A DNA stretch of 41,150 bases from Chlorobiaceae bacterium (GTDB lineage Bacteria > Bacteroidota > Chlorobiia > Chlorobiales > Chlorobiaceae), in assembly GCA_013334925.1 (NCBI GenBank), contig JAAXWP010000021.1:1-41150 (forward strand). Reading direction: 5' to 3'. The first letter of the stretch is position 1, and each line of letters starts with the position of its first letter. Of this stretch, positions 7,621-16,612 are shown piece after piece. The notes below the pieces were generated by a model. That model saw only the letters and a program-made list of their open reading frames with translations, did no database searches and had not been told where the DNA came from. The translations under genes and the position numbers were made by a program.

Positions 7621-8300
7621 CCCGAGAGGCCTCCCGGGATCGTGTAACCGCTAAACCGACATCCCTCATCGTGCAGGATCAGGATCGCCACATCCACCAG
7701 TCGATCGAAGCCCTGATTTTCGCTTCAGAAGAGGCTATTTCCTTCCAGACTATCTGCCAGGTCACGGGCTTCGATCTGAAGTACCGTGACCTGGAGGCAA
7801 TCGTCGATACTCTCAACCGGGAATACGAGGATACGGGGCGTACGTTCCGTATCCACAGCATCGCCGGAGGCTTCCGTTTCCTTACGGAACCCGATTTCGG
7901 CGATCTGATCAGGAAGCTGCTCGCTCCGGTCATTCAGCGAAGATTGTCCCGATCGATGATCGAAGTGCTCGCGGTTGTGGCCTGGCACCAGCCCGTGACC
8001 CGTGGCGAGATCCAGCAGATACGGGGAGTCAGCCCCGATTATGCCATCGACAGGCTGATGGAGCGAGGTCTTATCGAGGTTCGCGGGCGAGCGGATTCGC
8101 CGGGCAAACCTCTGCAGTACGGCACGACCAGGGAGTTCCTCGACCTGTTCAATCTGTCGTCCCTGAAGGACCTGCCTAAGTTGCGGGAGATCAGGGAAAT
8201 TCTCCAGGAGCATGAGGAGCAGCAGTATCTATCGTCCGGTTCAGGTGATATGATGACCGAAGCGGACCCAAACAGTGATTTACAGCAGGAAAACGAATGA
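7617..8300 (+). CDS. scpB: Segregation and condensation protein B
   Basis: ScpB is the winged-helix partner of ScpA and Smc in the bacterial condensin complex. The 227-residue protein contains the expected order IEALIFASEEAISF (residues about 30-43), the first winged-helix domain, then MIEVLAVVAWHQPVTRGEIQQIRGVS in the second, and a charged C-terminal tail. The GTG at 7617 overlaps the hisA stop (GTGA), and an AAGGAG lies 14 bases before it. A GTG at 7602 is also in frame but overlaps that AAGGAG, so the start is uncertain. smc itself is at 19.3-22.9 kb in this same window; scpA is not visible. The stop overlaps rluB by four bases. Confidence 0.88.
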   Translation: MTREASRDRVTAKPTSLIVQDQDRHIHQSIEALIFASEEAISFQTICQVTGFDLKYRDLEAIVDTLNREYEDTGRTFRIHSIAGGFRFLTEPDFGDLIRKLLAPVIQRRLSRSMIEVLAVVAWHQPVTRGEIQQIRGVSPDYAIDRLMERGLIEVRGRADSPGKPLQYGTTREFLDLFNLSSLKDLPKLREIREILQEHEEQQYLSSGSGDMMTEADPNSDLQQENE

Positions 8301-9049
8301 AAAAGCAGGTTCTGGAAGACAAAGTAAGGATCAACAAATATCTGGCCATGTGTGGCGTCGCTTCACGACGCGCTGCGGACCAGCTCGTGCTCGATGGAAA
8401 GGTGACCGTGAACGGCCGTATCGCCGATGAACCCGGTCTGAAAGTCGATCCCCGCAACGATGAGGTGATCGTCGATGGGCGGCGGATGGCAAAGATCGAG
8501 GACAAGAAGGTCTATATCCTGTTCAACAAGCCAAAAAATGTCATCACCACCAGCCATGACGAGCGTGACCGCCAGCAGGTGCTCGACTTCATCGACGTGC
8601 GTGAAAGGGTATTTCCGGTGGGTCGTCTCGACCGGAAGACCACCGGGCTTCTCCTGCTGACCAACGACGGTACGCTGGCACACCGGCTGATGCACCCGTC
8701 GTCGCAGGTGCGCAAGGAGTATCTTGCGGGTCTCGACACCAGATTTCCCCCCGCCATGCTGCAGAAACTTACCTGCGGTATGCGGCTGAAGGATACTGGC
8801 GAGAAGGTGAGTCCCTGCCGGGCCAAGATTCTCGATGACGGCATGACTGTCCTGATCAGTATCCATGAAGGCAAAAACCATCAGGTACGCCGGATGTTCA
8901 GCACCCTCGGCTTCGAGGTCAAGCGGCTCGACCGTGTAGCCTATGCCGGTCTGCTCCCCGGCGATCTGCGTCGGGGCGAGTGGCGCTATCTGAGCCGGAA
9001 AGAGGTCGAACAGTTGTATCGCCTCAGTTCGGACGCCGGGAAAGAGTAA
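8297..9049 (+). CDS. rluB: 23S rRNA pseudouridine synthase RluB family
   Basis: This enzyme isomerises a uridine in 23S rRNA to pseudouridine. The 250-residue protein has an N-terminal S4 RNA-binding domain (VRINKYLAMCGVASRRAAD). The catalytic domain carries Asp112 in GRLDRKTTGLLLLTNDG, and the later motifs VRKEYLAG and EGKNHQVRRMF are also present. These are the signatures of the RsuA/RluB/RluE/RluF group. RluB is the most common member with this length, but RluE/F-type specificity cannot be excluded. It overlaps scpB (ATGA), an arrangement seen in many bacteria. Confidence 0.9.
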   Translation: MKKQVLEDKVRINKYLAMCGVASRRAADQLVLDGKVTVNGRIADEPGLKVDPRNDEVIVDGRRMAKIEDKKVYILFNKPKNVITTSHDERDRQQVLDFIDVRERVFPVGRLDRKTTGLLLLTNDGTLAHRLMHPSSQVRKEYLAGLDTRFPPAMLQKLTCGMRLKDTGEKVSPCRAKILDDGMTVLISIHEGKNHQVRRMFSTLGFEVKRLDRVAYAGLLPGDLRRGEWRYLSRKEVEQLYRLSSDAGKE

Positions 9050-9145
9050 GCATCTTTTCGGGGGTTGTCGCACATTCTGCATGTCCGGCGGCAGCTTCCA
9101 GCAAACGGTTAGCGGACATGCATTAATTCATCGATCCCCCCAACG

Positions 9146-11146
9146 ATGAAACCACAACTACCCTCCCACTCGCGGCGGCTGGCATCGACCGCCGCGCTCT
9201 GTGTCGCCCTGGCTTTTCCCAATACCACATACGGACTCGAACCGATCGAAGATCTGCTTGAACGAAGCGAGCAGGAGGGTAATGGAGAAGAGCTTGTCGA
9301 ACTTTTGCAGAAGCTTCGTGAACGACCGCTCTCCGTGAACAAAGCTACCGAAGCCGAGTTGCTCCGTATTCCGATTCTGAGCGCTGGAGACGCCAGACGG
9401 ATCGTCGAGTGGCGGGAAAAGAAGGGTCCGATCGACTCTCCCGAGAAGCTTTCCGCGGTCATCGGAGCTGACAGTGCATCACGCATTCTTCCCTATCTGT
9501 CGTTCGAGCAGCCTCGGGCAAGATCGCTGAAAGGCGGAGGCAAAGGGATCCAGGGCAGCGCGTATGGTCGGGTTTTCTGGGAGACTCCGCCGCGGCAGGG
9601 TATCGAAACCGGAAAGTATGAAGGCGAAAATCGACGCATCTACAGCCGTGTCGAGGCATCCGGTTCGAACTATGGTGCCAGTTTTGTTCAGGAGAGCGAC
9701 ATCGGCGAGCCCGATGCCGGAGATTTTCTCTCGTTCAGCATGCATGCCGACGAGATCGGCATACTCACCAGGGCCGTTGCCGGAAATTACCGCGTGAGTT
9801 TCGGTCAGGGGCTCCTGCTTGGCCAGGGACGTTACTTCTCCAAAGGCACCGATCCCGTCGATGGCGTACTCATCTTTTCATCGTCCGTCCGCCCCTATGC
9901 CTCGGCATCGGAAGAGAGCTTCATGCAGGGCGGTGCCGTGACGCTCAGCCCTGGTCCATTCGAGCTGACCGCATTCACCTCAAGGAACCGGCTCGATGCT
10001 TCGATCACCGCAGGTGTCGTGACGAGCGTCCCTGCAGACGGTTACCACCGGACGGTGAGCGAACAGTCCAAAAAGGATCTGCTTCCGCTCGAAGCACAGG
10101 GTGTGAACCTCCGGTACCAGTATCAGGGCAGCGGATTGAGCGCGGGTATCGGTGGTACGCTCATGCGCTACAGGTATGGCGAACCGGTCAGATGGCTCGA
10201 CGGGAACAGCCAGGAGCGGAGTGCGGCATCGGTCGAGGCAGGTGTTGTCTATGGGCGGGTGCAGGCGTTCGGGGAGGCGGCGTTTTCTCAGCAGCCCGAT
10301 GCCCTGTCATGGATCTGTGGTCTTCAGTCCAGCCTGTCGGATGGCGTCAAGGGTGTCGTGTCCATCCGACACTACGATGTCGATTATTTTTCGCCGTTTG
10401 CCGGAGCCTTTGCCGAACGCGGGGATGACGGTTCGAATGAAGAGGGCTTTTACCTTGGTCTCGATGCCAGAGTCCTCCGGAATCTCGATCTTGGCGTCTC
10501 ATATGACCTGTTCCGGTTTCCGGAGCTGGGAAGCACCTACACGCTGCCCTCAACAGGCCATGATGCGCGCGTGAACTTCACCTGGAAACAGAACCTGCGG
10601 ATGACATGGAGCGGCCTGTACCAGCACAAAGAGAAAGAGGAGACGAAGATACAGACCGAAGACGGTGGCTGGCACGAATATGTCATGCCGGTGCCGAAGA
10701 CCACCAATCGGGTCCAGCTGAATCTCGAAACGAAAGCGTCGTCGCGATTCACTTTCAGGACGAGGGGGGAGTACAAGAGTGTCGAAAGTCGTCTTCAGAC
10801 CGGAAAAGATACCTCGCGGGGGTGGCTCGTCTATGAACAGCTGAAATCGAGTTTCGGGTTGCTGAAGGTGAGTACGCGGTACACCCGTTTCAACACCGAC
10901 GATTACGATGCTGCAATCTATGCCTATGAGGACGATCTGCCGCAGGTCTACGCGCTGAATCCCTATTACGGTCGCGGGCAGGCCATGTTCGTTTTGGTCA
11001 GCTGCGAACCGTTCAGGAACTTCACCATGGCCGCAAAATACGAAACCACCTGGTATGCCGACCGTGAGAGTTACGGCAGCGGCAATGACCTGCGACCGAC
11101 GTCGTCACCGAGTTCGTTTAACCTGGGGGCGATACTGAAATTTTAG
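9146..11146 (+). CDS. Helix-hairpin-helix outer-membrane beta-barrel protein
   Basis: The 666-residue protein has a signal peptide (residues 1 to about 30, ending TTYG), then a ComEA-like helix-hairpin-helix region (LSVNKATEAELLRIP, residues about 58-72). A second HhH-like stretch follows near residues 90-115. After about residue 130 the sequence is a long series of amphipathic strands rich in Gly, Ser, Tyr and Arg, ending in LGAILKF, as expected for an outer-membrane barrel. Such HhH-plus-barrel proteins are known from Bacteroidetes and Chlorobi genomes, where function is unassigned. A periplasmic HhH could bind DNA for uptake, but this is speculation. It stands alone on the plus strand and is followed by a repeat array and the convergent gene sua5. 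Confidence 0.75.
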   Translation: MKPQLPSHSRRLASTAALCVALAFPNTTYGLEPIEDLLERSEQEGNGEELVELLQKLRERPLSVNKATEAELLRIPILSAGDARRIVEWREKKGPIDSPEKLSAVIGADSASRILPYLSFEQPRARSLKGGGKGIQGSAYGRVFWETPPRQGIETGKYEGENRRIYSRVEASGSNYGASFVQESDIGEPDAGDFLSFSMHADEIGILTRAVAGNYRVSFGQGLLLGQGRYFSKGTDPVDGVLIFSSSVRPYASASEESFMQGGAVTLSPGPFELTAFTSRNRLDASITAGVVTSVPADGYHRTVSEQSKKDLLPLEAQGVNLRYQYQGSGLSAGIGGTLMRYRYGEPVRWLDGNSQERSAASVEAGVVYGRVQAFGEAAFSQQPDALSWICGLQSSLSDGVKGVVSIRHYDVDYFSPFAGAFAERGDDGSNEEGFYLGLDARVLRNLDLGVSYDLFRFPELGSTYTLPSTGHDARVNFTWKQNLRMTWSGLYQHKEKEETKIQTEDGGWHEYVMPVPKTTNRVQLNLETKASSRFTFRTRGEYKSVESRLQTGKDTSRGWLVYEQLKSSFGLLKVSTRYTRFNTDDYDAAIYAYEDDLPQVYALNPYYGRGQAMFVLVSCEPFRNFTMAAKYETTWYADRESYGSGNDLRPTSSPSSFNLGAILKF

Positions 11147-11154
11147 TGAAAGCG

Positions 11155-11304
11155 ATGGACGTGATGGACGACATGGACGACATGGACGACATGGACGACA
11201 TGGACGACATGGACGGAATGGACGGAAAAGAGCGGGATGCTGTTTTCTCTTTGCCTTTCGTCCATAAAGTCCATCATGTCCATCATGTCCATTCCGTCCA
11301 TCAT
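11155..11304. repeat. Facing arrays of 9-bp ATGGACGAC / GTCCATCAT repeats between convergent genes
   Basis: Eight tandem 9-mers (ATGGACGTG, then five ATGGACGAC, then two ATGGACGGA) occupy 11155-11226. After 33 bases, five 9-mers of opposite sense (GTCCATNNN) run from 11260 to 11304. The two arrays are complementary and could fold into a long imperfect hairpin. They fill the 186-bp gap between the convergent HhH-barrel gene and sua5. A related pair is at 17238-17378, also between convergent genes. The reading frame through the array (Met-Asp-Asp repeats) is not considered a gene. Confidence 0.9.
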
Positions 11305-11332
11305 CTTCCCTCTTTTCGACCATTCTTCTTTC

Positions 11333-12280
11333 CTACCCGCCGGAGGCTTTGTGGAGGCGGTCGCGGATCGCACGGCCGATTCCCTTTTCGGGCGGAAGTT
11401 CGCACCAGATCGTGTGAATACCTTCGGCATCGCAGGTGCGGAAAAAGCCGAACAGCACTCTCGCATACTCCTCTGCGGTGTGGCATTGCATCGATTTCGC
11501 CGCACCCCGGGGAGGTTCCGAAAGTCCGATCCAGGCCGATGGAGGCACGGGGTCGAGCGTTTCCGGGGGTGATTCGACCAGGATGATCGATGCTTCCGGC
11601 GAATAGTGCCGATACTTCATGCCGGGGCTTTTCGGTGCTTCGCCCGGTTTGCAGGTTGTGGCTACCACAAGTTCCGGCACCACTTCGAGCAGGGATTCGA
11701 GCCCGATGGCGCCGCTTCTGAGCAGCAACGGCGGGTAGACCGAGCAGTCCACGATGGTCGATTCGAGCCCGATCGTACTCGGTGTCCCGCGAAGGAGGCA
11801 GTCGATCCTGCCGCCGAGATCGTGGTAAACGCTTTTCCAGTCGGTCGAACTCGGTCGTCCGGAGACATTGGCTGAAGGTGCGGCCACCGGGTGGTCGCAG
11901 TGCCTCAGGAACGCTGCCGCCATCGGATGGGCAGGGCAGCGCACGCCAACGGTCGGCAGACCGGCAGAGACGATATCCGGTACGGAATCACGTTTTTTCA
12001 GAACGATGGTGAGGGGGCCCGGGAAAAACTGTTCGACAAGTTCTGCAGCCCGGCCGGTCAGGCCGGTTGCCACCTCGCCGATGTGATCCGGGCTTTGCAC
12101 ATGCACGATCAGCGGGTTGTCCGAAGGCCTGCCTTTGGCGGTGAAGATCCGGGCGACCGCCTCGGGCCTGAATACGTCCGCGCCCAGCCCATAGACCGTC
12201 TCGGTCGGAAAAGCGACGATCCCGGCGCGATTGATGAACCCGGCGGCAACTTCAGGTGAATCGGTGACGACAGTCTGCAT
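11333..12280 (-). CDS. L-threonylcarbamoyladenylate synthase, Sua5 type
   Basis: This enzyme makes threonylcarbamoyl-AMP from threonine, bicarbonate and ATP for the t6A modification of tRNA. The 315-residue protein has the YrdC domain (residues 1 to about 190): FPTETVYGLGAD, KGRPSDNPLIVHV, FFPGPLTIVL, the SxN motif in APSANVSGRPSS, and IGLESTIVD. It then has the linker GMKYRHYSPEA and a C-terminal Sua5 domain, which separates it from the shorter TsaC/YrdC. All core motifs are intact. It lies 15 bases downstream of the kinase-like gene on the same strand. The Met at 12280 is the natural start. Confidence 0.94.
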   Translation of the reverse strand: MQTVVTDSPEVAAGFINRAGIVAFPTETVYGLGADVFRPEAVARIFTAKGRPSDNPLIVHVQSPDHIGEVATGLTGRAAELVEQFFPGPLTIVLKKRDSVPDIVSAGLPTVGVRCPAHPMAAAFLRHCDHPVAAPSANVSGRPSSTDWKSVYHDLGGRIDCLLRGTPSTIGLESTIVDCSVYPPLLLRSGAIGLESLLEVVPELVVATTCKPGEAPKSPGMKYRHYSPEASIILVESPPETLDPVPPSAWIGLSEPPRGAAKSMQCHTAEEYARVLFGFFRTCDAEGIHTIWCELPPEKGIGRAIRDRLHKASGG

Positions 12281-12295
12281 GACGGCAGAAGAGTT

Positions 12296-12982
12296 TCAGG
12301 GACAGATTGACAGTGGGACCATCGCACCGGGGAAGTACCAGAGGTAGCAGTAATAACCGGCCAGGGCTGCTCCCAGGGGTACGGTGATGTTGTCGTCGAT
12401 CTTGAAGCCGCCGATACGGATGACGACAGCCTCGGCTATCGTGCCGGCAGCTGCCATGACGATGCCGACCGGCAGGAGCAGGTTCGGCATGACGGTGGAG
12501 ACCGCCACGGCCGAGACGAAGAATGCCAGGCTGCCCTCATAGCTTTTTTCACCGAAACGGTGCTTCCCGAACGATTTGCCGACGAGCGCTGCAACCGTGT
12601 CGGAGATCGATACGATGGCAAATGCCGTAATGGCGATCATTTTCGGGAACGCCGCTATCAGAATGAATGCGGACAGGGTGATCCAGGTTGCTCCGTTCAG
12701 GTGCAGCCGGTCTTTCTGCAGTTCATGATGCCTGAGCATCGGCGCGAAGGTGCCATGATACCAGGTGGCGATGGCGGGAACGAAATTCTTGAGGATGTCG
12801 ACCCCAAGGAAGCCTGCGGTAAGCGGCGTCAGGATAATCAGCGCCAGTTCACGGCTGATCCGGCAGTAGATCAGGGGGATGAGCAGCGACGACAGGTGGA
12901 TCGCCTTGCGCGCGAACTCGTACCTGAAGTCCAGGTGGTTCGGATCCTGATCGATCTTTCCGGTTTTGAAGACTTGACTCAT
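12296..12982 (-). CDS. Dolichol/phytol kinase-like membrane protein
   Basis: The 228-residue protein has several membrane helices. Its C-terminal half has SISDTVAALVGKSFGKHRFGEKSYEGSLAFF in outline, with the key pieces SISDTVAALVG and KSYEGSLAFF. This is the signature of the CTP-dependent polyprenol kinase family (Sec59, VTE5) and of some cytidylyltransferases. In a phototroph a natural substrate would be phytol or farnesol released from chlorophylls, but this is inference. The ATG at 12982 (MSQVFKTGK) is preferred to in-frame starts further upstream, which add 50 residues with no family match. It is transcribed away from ppx and probably with sua5. Confidence 0.75.
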   Translation of the reverse strand: MSQVFKTGKIDQDPNHLDFRYEFARKAIHLSSLLIPLIYCRISRELALIILTPLTAGFLGVDILKNFVPAIATWYHGTFAPMLRHHELQKDRLHLNGATWITLSAFILIAAFPKMIAITAFAIVSISDTVAALVGKSFGKHRFGEKSYEGSLAFFVSAVAVSTVMPNLLLPVGIVMAAAGTIAEAVVIRIGGFKIDDNITVPLGAALAGYYCYLWYFPGAMVPLSICP

Positions 12983-13160
12983 GGCGCAGAGCTTGTTCCT
13001 AAGCTTTTCCGCCTGTAAAATGCAGGAGGATTTTCTTGCAGAATATACGCCGAAAAAGCTGTTAACGGAAAGTCTCCATGGTCGATGATCGGGTATGGAT
13101 TCGTTTTTCAGGGAAATCGCGTATTTTATTCCCGTTCGCAACCAGTCAGCACATCATCAC

Positions 13161-14714
13161 ATGTCATCAGGTAAACTCAGGGTCGCAGCCATCGACCTCG
13201 GCACCAATTCGTTCCATATGGTCATCGTCGAGGAGAGCCAGGGAAAAGGGATCGTCGAAATCGACCGTGTCAAGGATATGATCTGTATCGGACGAGGCAG
13301 TATTCTCTCCAAAATGCTCGACGAACAGGCCATGCAGGCCGGCGTGGCGACACTGAAGAAGTTTCTGGTGCTGGCCACTCAGCGGGGCGTGGCCCCGCAC
13401 AACGTCATCGCCTTCGCGACCAGCGCCATTCGTGAAGCGGCGAACCGTGACGTGTTCATCGACATGGTCAGGCGCGAGACGGGGCTGAAGGTGAAGGTCA
13501 TATCGGGAAAAGAGGAGGCCCAGTTCATCTATTACGGGGTTCGCAATGCCGTGCGACTTGGCGAGCAGCCCGACCTCCTGTTCGACATCGGCGGAGGCTC
13601 GGTCGAGTTCATCATTGCCGGTGCTGACCGTGTTCATCTGCTTGAAAGCCGGAAGATCGGTGTGGCCCGAATGCTGGAACGGTTCGTGACCTCCGATCCG
13701 ATCTCACCGCATGAGCTGAAACTCCTCGAGCAGTTCTGTGCGGCCGAGCTCTACTTTTCGGCCGAGATGGCCCGTCAGCTTGGCGTGACCAGAGGTATCG
13801 CCTCGTCAGGAACCGCGCTCAATATCGCACGCATGATCCGCTCCGGACGGGAGGCTGAAGGTGTCGATTCGATGAACCAGACCGGATTCACCCGACAGGA
13901 GTTCGAGAAGTTCTACAAGTCGGTCATTTCGCTCGACGCAGCATCCCGTCGCAAGCTGACCGGACTCGACGAGAAACGGGTCGACCTGATCGTACCGGGT
14001 CTGATTCTGATCAACACCATTTTCCGGGTATTCGGACTGAAAGAGGTCATCATCTCCGAGTCTGCACTGCGAGAAGGAATGGTGGTGCACTATGTTTCCG
14101 GCATCCGCGACCGTGACGGTGAAGAGCAGCTCGACATCCGTCGGCAGAGTGTCGTGGAGCTTGGCTACCGCTGCAACTGGCACAAGCCTCATTCGGAGCA
14201 GGTGGCGAGGCTTTCTCTGATGCTGTTCGACCAGCTGCAGCCCCTGCACGAACTCAAACCGCAGTACCGCGAGCTGCTCGAGTATGCGGCACTCCTGCAT
14301 AACATCGGCGAGTTCATCTCCATCGCCGCGCATCACAAGCATTCGCAATACATCATCATGAATGGTGATCTCCGGGGATTCGCTCCCGCAGAGATTGACA
14401 TTATCGGCAACGTCGCACGTTACCACCGGAAAAACCCGCCTTCGCTGAAGCATCCGATGTATGCCCAGCTCAAGCCATCGCATCGTCGTGCCGTCGATGT
14501 GCTTTCAGGTATCCTGCGAATCGCCAACGGCCTGGAGCGTGGTCACCGTCAGAATGTCCTGTCTATTTCCGCAGCGATCGGGGAGCAGCGGATTGTGCTG
14601 GAGGCGCTCACCAGGTTTGAACCCGATATCGAACTCTGGGCGGCTGAATCGCTCAAATCGTGGCTGCAGGAGGTGCTTGGCCGGGAAATCGCGATCGAAG
14701 CCCGGATGCAATGA
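13161..14714 (+). CDS. ppx: Ppx/GppA family phosphatase
   Basis: Members hydrolyse inorganic polyphosphate or the alarmone pppGpp. The 517-residue protein begins with the actin-like phosphate loop VAAIDLGTNSFHMVIVE. It has the second loop DIGGGSVEFII near residue 145 and ASSGTALNIARM near residue 215. A C-terminal HD-like domain follows (HSEQVARLSLMLFDQ ... LEYAALLHNIGEFI), with His and Asp positions as in long exopolyphosphatases. The ATG at 13161 directly precedes the conserved strand; an upstream in-frame start would add 22 residues. The length fits the Ppx/GppA long form, but I cannot tell the two activities apart. It overlaps the pabBC start by four bases, so the two genes are translationally coupled. 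Confidence 0.92.
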   Translation: MSSGKLRVAAIDLGTNSFHMVIVEESQGKGIVEIDRVKDMICIGRGSILSKMLDEQAMQAGVATLKKFLVLATQRGVAPHNVIAFATSAIREAANRDVFIDMVRRETGLKVKVISGKEEAQFIYYGVRNAVRLGEQPDLLFDIGGGSVEFIIAGADRVHLLESRKIGVARMLERFVTSDPISPHELKLLEQFCAAELYFSAEMARQLGVTRGIASSGTALNIARMIRSGREAEGVDSMNQTGFTRQEFEKFYKSVISLDAASRRKLTGLDEKRVDLIVPGLILINTIFRVFGLKEVIISESALREGMVVHYVSGIRDRDGEEQLDIRRQSVVELGYRCNWHKPHSEQVARLSLMLFDQLQPLHELKPQYRELLEYAALLHNIGEFISIAAHHKHSQYIIMNGDLRGFAPAEIDIIGNVARYHRKNPPSLKHPMYAQLKPSHRRAVDVLSGILRIANGLERGHRQNVLSISAAIGEQRIVLEALTRFEPDIELWAAESLKSWLQEVLGREIAIEARMQ

Positions 14715-16531
14715 CCGGACTGTACGAACGGCTCTCTTCACCGGGAACTCTCTGGTTCGAGGCAACCGCTTCGCACACCAGATATGCCGATTCCCTTCTG
14801 TTTTCCGATCCGCTCGAAGCATTGCCGCTCTATGCCGGTGACGATATCCATGCCTGGTTCGATCGTCTCGAGTCCCGTCTTGACGAGGGACGCTGCCTGG
14901 CCGGCTGGATCGGTTACGAAGCCGGGGCAGGGCTGGACGCTGCGCTTGCAGGCTGCTCCTGGCCTGAGGATCGGGCCGGGTTGCTCGGCTGGTTCGGCGT
15001 CTACCGCGCTCCCGAGTCGCTGGACCGGGCCGGTATCGAAGCTGCCGATGCTTCAGCCTCATCCGGGCGTTATCTGGTATCGTCACCGGAGTTCGAGCTC
15101 GACGAAACGGCATATACCGGACGCATCGCTGCCCTGAAGGAGGAGATCGCGGCCGGCAACGTTTACCAGGTCAACTTCACGGGGCGTTTCCGGTTCGGAT
15201 TCGAGGGCAGGCCGGAGTCGTTGTATGTCGATATGAAGCGCCTTCAGCCCTCCGCCTGGTCAGCTTTCCTCAACACCGGCGACAGGATCGTGCTGTCGTT
15301 CTCCCCGGAACTCTTCTTCACGCTCGACAGGAAGAGTATCGAGACCATGCCGATGAAGGGGACCGCACCGAGAGGCGGCAACGCCGAGGAGGACACTGCC
15401 GAGCGGGAACGCCTTGCCGCATGTGAAAAGAATCGCGCGGAGAATCTCATGATCGTCGATCTCCTGCGTAACGACCTGGGACGGATCTGCAGGCCGGGAT
15501 CGGTGTCGACCACCGGTCTGTTCGAGACCCAGACCTATCCGACGCTTCATCAGATGGTCTCGACCGTCAGGGGTGAGCTTCGGGAAGAGACTGGACTGTA
15601 TGACCTCTTCAGGGCGATTTTCCCTTCAGGATCGATCACCGGAGCGCCCAAGGTGCGGGCCATGCACCTCATCAGGTCGCTCGAAACGAGCCCTCGCGGG
15701 GTCTATACCGGAGCGATCGGCTTCATGCTGCCGGGAGGGCGAATGGCTTTCAACGTAGCCATACGTACCATCGAGCTGTCGGGAGGCCAGGGGGTATATG
15801 GCACCGGCAGTGGCGTTGTCTGGGATTCGGACCCGCACAACGAGTACCTCGAATGCCTGCTCAAGGCGAAGATTCTGTCGGATCGTGCCCTCGAGGTGCC
15901 GGGCATTTTCGAAACCATCCTCTGGAACGGTGCCTGGTTGCTGCCTGAAGACCATCTTGACCGGATGGAGGATTCGTCATCGAAGCTCGGCCTGACTTTC
16001 GATCGGGACGAGGCACGGAAGATGCTTGAAACTCTTGACAGAGAGCTTGCTGGCATTGGCGGCACCCACCGTGTCAGGCTTGAGCTCGATCGAACCGAGG
16101 GACTTTCCGTTTCATCCCGGCCGTTTATCCCCGATCCTGCCGGTCAGCCGGTCAGGGTCTGCTATGCCGGTGAACGGGTCGATTCGGCCGATCCGCTGCT
16201 CAGGCACAAAGTTACCTGCCGTGACCTTTACGACCGTGCGCTGCATGAAGCAGCCGAGCGGGGATGTGGTGAGACGATTTTCCTGAACGAGCGGGGCGAG
16301 GTGACCGAAGGCGCTATCAGCAATATAGTCGTATGCCTTGACGGGCAGTGGTACACTCCACCGCTATCGTCGGGGCTGCTGCATGGCGTATACCGCCGCT
16401 ATCTGCTACGCACGAGGCCATGGATCATCGAACGGGCGCTCAGACCCGACGACCTCCTCCGGGCCGATGTCGTGCTCCTGTGCAATGCTTTGCGTGGTCA
16501 ACGGGTCGCAGAGATCACGGCACTGCATTGA
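14711..16531 (+). CDS. pabB: Fused aminodeoxychorismate synthase component I and aminodeoxychorismate lyase (PabB-PabC)
   Basis: This bifunctional protein makes 4-aminobenzoate for folate. Residues 1 to about 400 are PabB: the aminase lysine Lys216 lies in TMPMKGTAPRG, followed by KNRAENLMIVDLLRNDLG, IFPSGSITGAPK and FNVAIRT. Residues about 410-606 are PabC, a fold IV PLP enzyme. It has FETILW, the PLP lysine near residue 500 in RHKVTCRDLYDRA, and EVTEGAISNIV and SGLLHGVYRRYLL. Both halves keep their key residues. The glutaminase subunit PabA is not in the window; folP, the next pathway gene group, lies at 23.1 kb. The ATG at 14711 overlaps the ppx stop. Confidence 0.94.
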   Translation: MTGLYERLSSPGTLWFEATASHTRYADSLLFSDPLEALPLYAGDDIHAWFDRLESRLDEGRCLAGWIGYEAGAGLDAALAGCSWPEDRAGLLGWFGVYRAPESLDRAGIEAADASASSGRYLVSSPEFELDETAYTGRIAALKEEIAAGNVYQVNFTGRFRFGFEGRPESLYVDMKRLQPSAWSAFLNTGDRIVLSFSPELFFTLDRKSIETMPMKGTAPRGGNAEEDTAERERLAACEKNRAENLMIVDLLRNDLGRICRPGSVSTTGLFETQTYPTLHQMVSTVRGELREETGLYDLFRAIFPSGSITGAPKVRAMHLIRSLETSPRGVYTGAIGFMLPGGRMAFNVAIRTIELSGGQGVYGTGSGVVWDSDPHNEYLECLLKAKILSDRALEVPGIFETILWNGAWLLPEDHLDRMEDSSSKLGLTFDRDEARKMLETLDRELAGIGGTHRVRLELDRTEGLSVSSRPFIPDPAGQPVRVCYAGERVDSADPLLRHKVTCRDLYDRALHEAAERGCGETIFLNERGEVTEGAISNIVVCLDGQWYTPPLSSGLLHGVYRRYLLRTRPWIIERALRPDDLLRADVVLLCNALRGQRVAEITALH

Positions 16532-16612
16532 CATCCTTTGGTTGAAGGGTAAGGCTGGGAACCGTATATTTATTTGGTGCCTTATTTTAAGCAACCGCCA
16601 ACCAACCCAGCC

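Noticed and set aside
11155-11304. The 9-bp arrays as a CRISPR or minisatellite gene
   Set aside because: Units are far too short and have no spacers; there are no cas genes.
11146-11586. Open frame with Met-Asp-Asp repeats starting in the 9-bp array
   Set aside because: The frame arises from a 9-bp repeat, then runs antisense into sua5. A facing complementary array and a similar one at 17.2 kb show that the DNA repeat, not the peptide, is the unit.
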